NCBI GenBank assembly: GCA_000226015.1
Contig: JH152930.1
Location: 17,491-52,726, forward strand
Source: Mnemiopsis leidyi
Lineage: Eukaryota > Ctenophora > Tentaculata > Lobata > Bolinopsidae
Direction: 5' to 3'
DNA: 35,236 nucleotides
Each line of letters starts with the position of its first letter. Position 1 is the stretch's first letter. Below are positions 12,097 through 21,225 of this stretch, in pieces. The notes under the pieces were generated by a model, which saw only the letters and a program-made list of their open reading frames with translations, did no database searches and was not told the DNA's origin. The translations under genes were made by a program, and so were the position numbers.

Positions 12097-13141
12097 GGTC
12101 CTAGTTCTTTACTGCTATGTGTGGAAATATTGATTAGGTCGGAATGTAAAAAGTATACTTCCTTTTAGGTAATGAAAATGTCACTTGGAATGTTACCCGG
12201 CTTGGCCACTTTATTTAAACACTATCAGAACAATTTCCATATTTCTGGTAGATTGCCAGCCAAACTGGTGACTTGTGGTTATGAAATCATCGAATGACAT
12301 CATACGATCACCTTATTCAACACACACATTCTAGTTTGATGCCAAAACAGACATCATACTGCGCTGCTCGCAAGCCGCGCAGTCACGTGATCTAAATGCT
12401 ATCTATGAAACTTTTAATGTTGAGAATGCAACACGCCCTACAATTATCATTAGATGGACTGTGACCGACGGTGCGACAGTAAATAAATTGTAGTGTATCA
12501 GTAGTATTTTTGGGCCTTTCCTGCCCCTTACCAATTGGCGATTTAAGGACTCCAGTTTCAAGACAATTTCAGAAATAGTTATGTCAATTCGAGAGTTCGA
12601 ACGGAATCAGATCGTGCGATACCCGGATACAGGTAATTCGATACAGCTCCGTTATTCAAGAAAAAAGCTAGAAGGTGTAAATCTTATTTTATACTTCTAA
12701 ATACAAATTCAATATCAAGAGCGATTTCATAACAGAGAGACCTTCCATAACACATATCAACTCTCATGTTCTCTTCACAATTCAGCACAGCTCCATTTTT
12801 CACATCGCCATGCAAAATCTGGTCTACTGACTTAACTTCCAAATCATTAATTAACTAGCTACAAATGTATTGACCCCAGTAAACCTATCAAAAAATGCAT
12901 AACATTAAATATAGACCACTTAGTTCTGACTTGCTTGAATAATATTTTACGTACACATATAACATGAATATGAAATGTTTCATGATAGCTCGTTCAGCGA
13001 CAAAAAAATGTACATAAAGTTTACACGGTAAAACAGCATTAAAAATGTTCCAAACTGTCCTTGACACATCAAATTTTACATAATAATGAATATTGATTGA
13101 TAAGAGATTAAGAATAATTGCAAAGGCTAACATATATGATG
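12097..13141. other. intergenic: GLRX5 upstream region and ZDHHC 3' UTR
   Basis: About 1 kb without a supported gene. The left part should hold the GLRX5 promoter and 5' UTR, the right part the 3' UTR of the palmitoyltransferase gene. An 81-codon minus-strand frame at 12888-13133 lies just past the ZDHHC stop, is AT-driven and is not regarded as real. No clear poly(A) signal was found for the ZDHHC gene. Confidence 0.4.
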
Positions 13142-14696
13142 TTATGCAGACATGACCGGATCTAAATTCAGCGGGACATCAGAGTTATAAATAACTTCAT
13201 CATCGTCGCTAGCCATCCCGTTACTGCTGAGCAGCCTGCGCATGTCCCCAGGCGGGCGCTCTGCAGGCTGGAACAAAACGCCGTTCCCGCGCGACGTGTA
13301 AACCGGACAGAACATACACACACCCGACCCGTACACATCCCCACAGTTCGCTTTACAACCCTTATCATACGGGTTCTTATCTCCAATGCGCTGGTTCTTC
13401 ATGCGCGGCGCTCTGCCCATCTCTAGCGTAGACTTGTTGTTGGCGGTGAGGAATGCGTGGAAGACCCACAATCCAGACACAGCAAGAAAGAACATGGTCG
13501 CGACAAAGAAGACGATCATGATGTTGAACTTGTCCATCTCGGGGAGTGCGCGCATGTGCTCCTCTCTGTTCCAGATAAAGACGGCCCAGGGCGCTACAAA
13601 CAGGGATACTGTTATCGTGTACACACAGCTGGGGGAGGACTGGGTTAGAAGCTGGTAGTTAGGTTAGTTAAGTAAAGTAAATACAATCAGGAATATCGGG
13701 ATATTAATGGTTATGTTGGATAATTCTAATTTTCTGAAGACTAAGAAATATCGGGATATCACTGGTTATGTTGGATAATACTTATTTCCTGAAGACTAAG
13801 GAATATGGGATATTAACACTAATTTCCTGAAGAATAAGGGATACGGGATATTAATGGTTACGTTTGCTGAAGATGTAAGCTATAAACCTGTAGAGGAGAA
13901 AAGTGACGAAGAACTTGTAGTTTCTAAATCCAACACAGTTGTTTATCCTGTAAATAACATCATTAGAATTGCACTACAAGGAGGAAGTAACACCACTGTA
14001 ACAACACTATAATCTCTATATTCCGACTATCTGCCGCCTCCCCAACTAACCAAGGACAATGATGGTCCATCTTGAGGACACACCGTCTACACATTGAACA
14101 GTGGTGAGCTCTGTCAGGCTTTATACACAGACACACTTCACAGTACCGCACTGCGTTAGTTAACGTTACTTCGTGTATTGGTAACCGCTTTCCTACAACT
14201 TCCAGGAATGCGCGGGAGTCTGTAGTCCTGGGTAGTGTTGTGGGTTGGAGAAATACTAGAGAAGTATAGGTATCACTATGTGAAATAGGTATCACTATGT
14301 TTGAAGTTTTAGTTGATATACCAGTTGGAGAAATACTATTCTAGGAATCACTACCAACTCCAAGCATGTCTTGTTTCTGTCAAACAAATCACACAAAAAT
14401 CACACAAAACAAGAGGAGAATTATCGCTACCTGTCAAGCTCCTCTTTTTCAGGTGCAGTAAGATAGAACTGAGGAGGAACCCCACCAGAGTCAGAGAAAA
14501 TAGCTCTGAGATAAGAGAAACAGAAGACAATGAAAACCACGTGATAAACCATCAAGTAGACTGTCTTCATCTCGGGGGAGGGGAGAACGCCACACAACGA
14601 CACTACAAAGGCGTAGTAGCTCCACAGTACTATGGAGAAGATGATAAGGACCGGGATTGTTTGTACTACCCGTTGTATTTGGTGTAGAATGTTCAT
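13142..14696 (-). CDS. DHHC-type protein S-palmitoyltransferase, ZDHHC2/15/20-like
   Basis: Exons 14696-14431, 14227-14051, 13947-13888 and 13628-13142 give 329 residues, near the 337-367 of human ZDHHC15/2/20. Two transmembrane segments lie in the first exon, then the Cys-rich domain: RYCEVC at 116-121, PDRAHHCSMCRRC at 126-138, and the catalytic DHHC at 143-146, followed by PWINNCVGFRNYKFF. The DHHC codons end one exon; W148 is split by the intron. Two more membrane segments follow in the last exon, then NKSTLE, the TTxE-like site of this subfamily, and a Cys-rich, partly basic tail. The enzyme loads palmitate on the DHHC Cys and passes it to protein cysteines at Golgi or plasma membrane. 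Subfamily placement rests on the NAVRYCEVC and NKSTLE matches and is less sure than the enzyme class. Confidence 0.92.
13691..13873. repeat. degenerate tandem repeat (about 55 bp) in last ZDHHC intron
   Basis: Two near-identical 55-bp units (13691-13745 and 13746-13800) share AATATCGGGATAT, GGTTATGTTGGATAAT and CTGAAGACTAAG. They are followed by two shortened units (13801-13838 and 13839-13873). All lie in the intron between exons 3 and 4. Origin by local duplication is inferred. Confidence 0.8.
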
Positions 14697-15291
14697 TGTG
14701 GGAGTAGAGTAGGGTAGATGAAGTAGATGAAGTGGAGCAGGGTCTACTTGATGGTTACATGATATCTATGAGAAGATAAGCTTTTAGTTTGTTCAAGGAT
14801 TTTGTTAGCAAGCAGATCTTAATTTAACAAAACCACATATTTGAAAAATTCTAGTCTAGAAAGATGAGCATTACTACACATAGAGCTATTGGGGAAGGAT
14901 AAGAAAATAATTCAGACGAGTCAAACGTAAAATCAACGTTTGAAAGTAGAAGTTAATTAGCATGAACATGCATTTAAACTATTAAGGGATTTAGATATAT
15001 AGAAGATTCAAATTACTTGAAATTGTCATAACCAAGTTTGTCAATCGCCATATTATGTGAATTTCTACAATAATTTAGTAAGATTGGATGTTTTATTCAG
15101 AAAATATTAAAAATCATGTTAAAAACGTTTAACTGAGTTACATTGCATTGAAATGGAAAATTAATTAAAAACTAATAAATGTTCATAAACATCTAAAAAA
15201 TTTGAAAATGAGATAAAAATTCAGAAAGGGGGCATGATTTCCAAACTTGCTGCTTAAAGAAAAGTAAGCGACCACAAAACACATAAAACAA
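14697..15291. other. intergenic: ZDHHC upstream region and SPRTN 3' UTR
   Basis: AT-rich and without coding signal. The left side must hold the ZDHHC promoter and 5' UTR, and the right side the SPRTN 3' UTR. TTTATT at 15092-15097 is AATAAA on the minus strand, about 195 nt past the SPRTN stop, and is the best poly(A) candidate. Confidence 0.45.
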
Positions 15292-18200
15292 TCAAGAAAA
15301 CTGATTGAAAGATAAACAATCATCAAGGTGGTTGTTGACAGAGTCCTGACTAACCAAAATTCCACATATGGGACATTTCACTTTATCGCTAGGTAACACA
15401 GACTCTACTGTACTTTGTCTGTTTGGTTTAGTTGGAATGTTTTGAGGACTTTTCTCGTTTGTCTTCTCTTCAACTATCAGTAAATCATCATCAAAATCGT
15501 CTGGTATGGAGTCTATACAAATCTTGAGATGTTTGTTCAAGTCCGATGTTATGGATTTACCACATATAGGACATTCTCTAGACTTTCTACTGCCCGAGGA
15601 CGAACTTGACGGTATGGAATGCCCGGAATTCCCGACTGATACAATTTCTTGTACATCGCGGAGAGGAATTTCCTCGATAGAGGTATCTAGAATCACAACA
15701 GAGTTTTGTGGTTTAGTTGGAGACTTGGTGTATTTAGAGTCGTTTTGAGAAGACACAAGGAGCTGACTGTTCAGACATAAGTTAGCGTGTATATTCAGAT
15801 CCGCAAATCCAGTTTTGTTACAAATAGGACATGCTAACTTCCCTGTTTGTACGTTTGTCTGTCTGTCTGTTTGTCCGTTCTGTTCTTCTATTGGAGGGGA
15901 TGAGCGTCTTCTCTTGCTCGGAGGTGATAATATCAGGAGGTCAGTATCTGATGAAATATCAAGATCTGTTTTGCTGAAGTATAAGGATATGTCTTTGTTA
16001 CCAGTGGAATTCTTCTTCGGAGAACTTGATTTGGTATTCCTTCTTGAATTTGAATTTGAGCATGTTGCTGGTAATGTTCCTAAATTTGGTAAAATACTCG
16101 TTTTTCCACCTTGAGATGATCCAAGATCTGAATCTGATGAAATGTTTACGATCGTTTTAGAGAAAAAAGACGAAATATCCCCAGAGGATGGTTTAGTATC
16201 CGCTGGACTTTTGACGATCTTGCGCTTAGAGTTTCCTGTGTTTCCACTAGATGGGACTTTCCCAGAGCTTTGCGTGGAAGTGGAAGTACCAAGTTTGTGT
16301 CCAGTACCGGAAAACGCGACAAAAGAAGACGGCAAGCTAAACTGAGAAGAAGTGTCTGTCCTTATGAAAACAGAAGTTATTTTAGGAGTTCCCTGAATAT
16401 TTGTCAAACTATCGTCAGTTGGTGGCTTTTCTTTAGCTGCTTTACTTCCTTTTTTCTGAAATTAAAATTCTTGGGATTATGTTGCATGATGTATTAAATC
16501 ATCAAGCTGCAATACAGCAACCAAATAAAGCAGAAAAAGTCCAAGTAAGGTATATGTTAAACATTAAACACCTCCATGCCATGCTCTATATCAGGAGTAA
16601 ATAAACAGCTAACCTTGCTCTTGAAATTAGGTGGTTCCAGTATCTTGGTAAAAGTTCCCCCACAGTTAGCCTTGTGTTCAGCGTGCCACAGATCGTGGGG
16701 ACCTGGTGCACGGTTCATGCTGCGTCGGACGTAGCCGTAAAACGGGGGTCGGTCTTTACACGGACCTTCACAGCGCCACACGTGCACTTTCTGGGCGCGC
16801 ACTTCGTCGTGAAAGGTGTGATAGACCTGAAATTTTAGTCTGAACTATATTTGTTCATGATAACACAAAAATGTTATACAAACTGTACATGGCAAATAAA
16901 ATAGCCCCTTTATTTAAACTAGATTGTATATCAAACGTACTCAAACACCAATTTTCAGTCCAAATTTTCAGTCCAATTTCTAAGCAACAAAGACCCAACA
17001 CATAACGGGGCGGCAACACAATAAACTAAAGTAAAATAATACACAAAGACACAGGGACACAGATTTTGTGGGACAACTAGTTCTGTTTCAGTAGTATCAT
17101 TGTGTGTAATTGTTACTACTTTCCTATTGCAACACACAGCAATATGGCACTAGAATTACAGTGTGCAGTAAATGTATAATTACTGTTTGTACTTCATACT
17201 TGGGCCATATTGACGAATGTTATTTCGTTACGGACGGAATTCGCAGCATATTTCTTAGATTTTCTTCCACTAATCATTTGACTATTGACGTGAAATTTTT
17301 TATGGCATTAGATTGGACTACCATATGTGTTATTTAATAGCTTTTAACTCCTTATTACCCATGGATTTTTAATAAAGTTGCTTAAAAGGTTCGTTACGGA
17401 CGGAATCGGAAGAAAATTGATTTTTGACGTTTTTCACTTTGAGGTTAATTTGCTCCGAAACCAATCGAGCTGATAGGCTGAGGCTTTTAGGTTGATCCAT
17501 TTAGACGTTTTGCATCAAGAATCCACCAAGTGTTAGTCGGGCGGAAACACGGAAATTTTATGAGGGCGTCTCAAAAATTTTCAAATTGCGTTACGGACGG
17601 AAAGTTACGGACGGAAAATATTTTCGTGCGATTTTTTAGATTTTCAGTAAACATTATTTCTATGATTAATATCAGGTAAAGCCTTGTTTTCAAATTTTCA
17701 ACCATTACTGAAGCAATTACGACAGAACCGAAGATAATATGAATATTGTCTGTTTGAAGCAACAAAGAATATTATCTCAATTTGTAGAAAATGTAGTGAT
17801 TGAGCGGTAGATGAATATTAAACAATATCAAAAGTTCAAACTTTAGAAATCGTCGGGAATTTTAAACCAAGTTGCTGTGATAACTTAAATTGGTAACTAA
17901 TGGTTCAAACTACTCCCACCGCCGAATAAGAGCCGTTGAGAATCATTTAAGAACCATTTTAGAACCGGCTTAGAGCCAGCTTTTGACCGTAGAGCGGCTG
18001 CTAAGAACCCAACGTAGAACCGTTTACGGACTGGTCAAGGACCGCTTAATACCTCTAGAGAACCATGTGATACAAATGACCGTTAAAAAACTGCCTTAGA
18101 AACGCAAAAATTGCGGGTTATCAAGAATGCTAAACCTGCTATAGATAAACGCCCAAAAAATCTAATTTCTAAACTTCTTAAATCTAAGAACCGGCTAAGG

Positions 18201-20502
18201 ACCGCCTAAGAACCACAAACAATATTTATTTTATCGCTGATTGTAACCTCTACTTTTATAACCGCCTTACAGCCGCCAGAAATTGTAAGCCTGAAGATCG
18301 GGGCACCGGCTATAAAGAACTACTTCATAACCACATCAAAACTGCTTTAGACCTGCCAAAGAACCACAGGAAATATCTTGTTTGTGGAATTCAATGAATC
18401 ATCGGAACCTGTGTAGGCTTAGTGCCAGAGTTAGGTTTTTTAGTGCCTCTTTCGATATTAAATAAGGGTTTGATGGGTTGTATAGGATTAAGTTACATAA
18501 GGAAGTCCACAGAGCAATAGCCAAGCTCGTCTGCTATAAAATACGGGCTATTACAGTTTTAAAAGCAGCTATGACCCTTCTCTTATCATAGATGGCCTCT
18601 GATTCCAGTTTACAGAAGGTAAAGATGTACAGAAGGTTAAGATATATGAACAAAATATAGCCCGAAATTTCCGTCCGTAACGAATTCCGTCCGTAACGTT
18701 ACGGACGGAAAATTTTGCAAGTTGGATATTATCAATATGCTGCATGTTCTCGTTCTGTAAATTGGTGCAGTACCATTTCATAACATGTTAACGGAGGATA
18801 TTTAAAAGATTAATTTGAGAAGCTCTAGCGTTAGACAAAGCTGAACTTTTTTTGAAATTTTCGTTACGGACGGAAAGTTACGGACGGAAAATTTGACATC
18901 AATTTATCTCCCAATAATAGCATGCAATGCTCTTAAAATTGGGCTTATTACGTTTTAAACAACATTTGGGAGCAGTTCCAAAAAGATCTGGTCAAAATTT
19001 GGATTATTCCATGAAATATGGGCATTTAAAATTCGGAAGATTCCGTCCGTAACGAAAGCTAAATTTAATGACAAATTTCAAGTTTTGATTTCTCCAACTC
19101 TAATCCATATCAGGCTATTCTGGATGCGGGGGGAGGTAGTTTGAAGGTTTTACTAACGGCCTATCCATATAAAAAGTTCCGAAATACTTTTTGAAATTTT
19201 CGATTCTCAGGGATATTTCGTCAATATGGCCCACTTACAACGTCTAAGTTAGTTTTAAAGTACAAACAGTAGTTTCGCTAACAAATTACAAGAATTACAA
19301 GAATTACAAGAAATGATTAGCTGAAGAGTTGCAGTAGAACTAACTGATATTTTAGACCCGATCTCATTGTTTATCCGGTACATGTGTTTGTGGAACTGAG
19401 GACCATGGCCATCTCTGTCTCGGTTGTTGTGTGTTACGAACAGAAACGCGTGAATCATCTCGTGCTGAAACACTTTCTGTCACAGCGCTGGTCACGTGTT
19501 TAGTATTTTGTGTTACAACGTACTTGTAGAAGTTTGGAAATAGACGAATCCGCTATTTTGTGAATCTTTGGGAACACTCTGACCGGATGGACACTCACTG
19601 AATTGTAGAGGACGGTATTTGAGACACTTCTCCAGAAATACCGTTCTCTATAGATGAAATTAAAAGTTTTCTGTAACCATTATAACATTTGACTTTCAAG
19701 ACGTGACTATAATTAGGTAACGAGCAATTTTTCGGTCCTAATGACTTGTACCCCTGAAGCTTTGAACAATATCAAACACAAGGATATATATTGGAGAGCA
19801 AAACAAATTAGTTTCCAACATCTATCAGCTTATTCAAAAGGGCTCATGCTTACTCATAGCACAGGGTCGGTCACCGACTTTGCGGAATCGACATCAAGAG
19901 ATTTCGTGAGCACATTCTTTCAAAAGGAGTCAGTAGTCTCACCAGACATGCGACTCCGAAACTTATCACGTGACTACAATAAAGCAATAAGGACTAACCA
20001 GGAGAGTTTCAACTAGATCCTTGCGAGGTCGGAGCGAGAGTAGGGGTTTACTCAGTCCGATAGTACAATAGCCGCTTCGTGTTTGGTATCTACAGATACC
20101 TGCACATCTGTAATATTGGTATTGGAGAATGTAATCATGGTATGTAATGGACGTTATAATTATTGGGGAGGAGTCGGAAATTTTCTAACTAACTATATTA
20201 CTTCTGAGTAACTAAATATATTACTTCTAACTAACTATATTACTGATGAGTAACTAAATATATTACTTCTAACTAAAATACGAAACATACTGTGTCATAC
20301 GAGGACTCCACTTCACCTCGACTGCCACCAACTTTCCCCAGAAGAACTGAGTATCGAACAGCTGAAACAGCTGGTGTATGTTTGGATTAGGGTCCAGCAA
20401 TTCTAAGGCGGGGTCTACTGGCGATAGGGATTGTATCTTAGCTGCTTTTTTTAGTTCTTCTACCGTCTCTATATGTCTCTGTTGTTTCTTTCCCCCGACC
20501 AT
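15292..20502 (-). CDS. SPRTN: SPRTN/DVC1-type DNA-dependent metalloprotease for DNA-protein crosslinks
   Basis: Exons 20502-20291, 20107-19999, 19464-19345, 16826-16614 and 16455-15292 give 605 residues (human 489). The SprT domain starts with LELLDPNPNIHQLFQLFD. HEMIH at 108-112 plus the downstream HGPQFHKH form the zinc protease site, and CEGPC...H...C is the zinc-binding subdomain. The tail has FSGTGHKLG at 266-274, matching the p97-binding SHP box, then two related blocks: DISSFFSKT near 310-318 and DISLYFSKT near 373-381. Each resembles a PIP box lacking its Gln and is followed by ISSD[ST]DL. A basic SKRRR near 398 may be an NLS. Three UBZ4-type fingers follow (CPIC at 427, 513 and 579), where human SPRTN has one. 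SPRTN cleaves proteins crosslinked to DNA during replication. Exon 2 (CAGICRYQTRSGYC...LRPRKDLVETLL) is short and was placed by homology and phase. Confidence 0.95.
17182..19270. mobile_element. TIR-bounded repeat element with dispersed TTACGGACGGAA motifs
   Basis: The ends carry inverted copies of ACTGTTTGTACTT and GGGCCATATTGACGAA: 17182-17217 on the left, 19217-19270 in reverse on the right, where an extra 18 bp separates the two blocks. Inside are ten exact copies of GTTACGGACGGAA in either direction (17227, 17393, 17590, 17604, 18669, 18685, 18698, 18863, 18877, 19041), two of which form a perfect 26-bp palindrome at 18685-18710. The middle holds decayed GAACCG repeats. No coding sequence was seen. 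It fills most of SPRTN intron 3. A clear target-site duplication was not found. A non-autonomous DNA transposon is the simplest reading, and another copy's end seems to lie at 35154. Confidence 0.65.
17925..18375. repeat. decayed short tandem repeat, consensus near CTTAGAACCGC
   Basis: Across about 450 bp, variants such as TTAGAACCGG, TAAGAACC, AGGACCGC and TTAGACCTGCC recur roughly every 10-15 nt. The pattern is too diverged for a clean period and looks like an old minisatellite inside the TIR element. Confidence 0.5.
19465..19998. other. SPRTN intron 2
   Basis: Intron of 534 nt between the exon that ends LVETLL and the exon that starts at the catalytic HEMIH. It contains a 91-codon plus-strand frame (19741-20016) that runs 18 nt into exon 2. 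I found no family resemblance and treat that frame as unproven. Confidence 0.7.
20185..20275. repeat. two-copy 42-bp tandem repeat in SPRTN intron 1
   Basis: CTAACTAACTATATTACT starts at 20185 and again at 20227, and the units share GAGTAACTAAATATATTACTTCT. The repeat lies just inside the donor end of the first intron of the minus-strand gene. Confidence 0.8.
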
Positions 20503-21225
20503 ATCATCTAATTATCTTTAAACATTGCTTCTACTTTATTTTGGGTCTCTTTTCATCGTGATTTGTACTAAATCTGTGAGTTATCTCTGTTATTCGATCA
20601 GACTATTATATGTTTATTGCACGATTTTACGTTTAATTCCCAGTGCAGACTTCAATTCACAATTTCTAATATCACACGTCCTTTATTTCACCATCCCTTT
20701 ACATTTTATTGAAAGAGAAATCATGTCATTAGAAATAAGCAAAAATATGTTTTAAGCGAAGTATGCATAAAAGTAAAATTGTGGTTTATTGACAAATGTT
20801 ATTGACAATATTTTACAGAAATCATCACGTTAGACAAGCTTATACTAATTACAAGACAAGCTTATATTAATAAACTTCTTTCTTAATGACTTCAATACAA
20901 ACAAGCCACAGTAATGCATACAACCCAATTCATAACAAATGTACTAGATTAAACACAAATCACAAAACAAAACAACTGATTTCACAACAAATATTCGATT
21001 TTTCAAGTCAGAAATACAGTAGCAGGTTGAATAAAATAGAAATTTCGGTTTTCCCGCACGTACAAATCAATGAGTCCACCTTGTTCCAGCAGAGTCCCTA
21101 GAAAGTCCGATGTTTCCCATGCTTTACATAGGAGATTGCTGGGCTTATTTCTTTTCCGTCACTTTAAACACCACACACCATTGTACCAGTACAATCTAGA
21201 TCCACAACGTCAACAGTTAAACTTT
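20503..21225. other. intergenic: SPRTN upstream region and EXOC3 3' UTR
   Basis: AT-rich, with no supported coding sequence. It must hold the SPRTN promoter and 5' UTR and the EXOC3 3' UTR. TTTATT at 20785-20790 (AATAAA on the minus strand) is a distant poly(A) candidate for EXOC3. Confidence 0.4.

Noticed and set aside
12888..13133. 81-codon minus-strand frame
   Set aside because: Lies in the ZDHHC 3' UTR; hydrophobic AT-driven composition, no motif.
16955..17337. Short frames at the left end of the TIR element
   Set aside because: No transposase motif and no length; the element appears non-coding.
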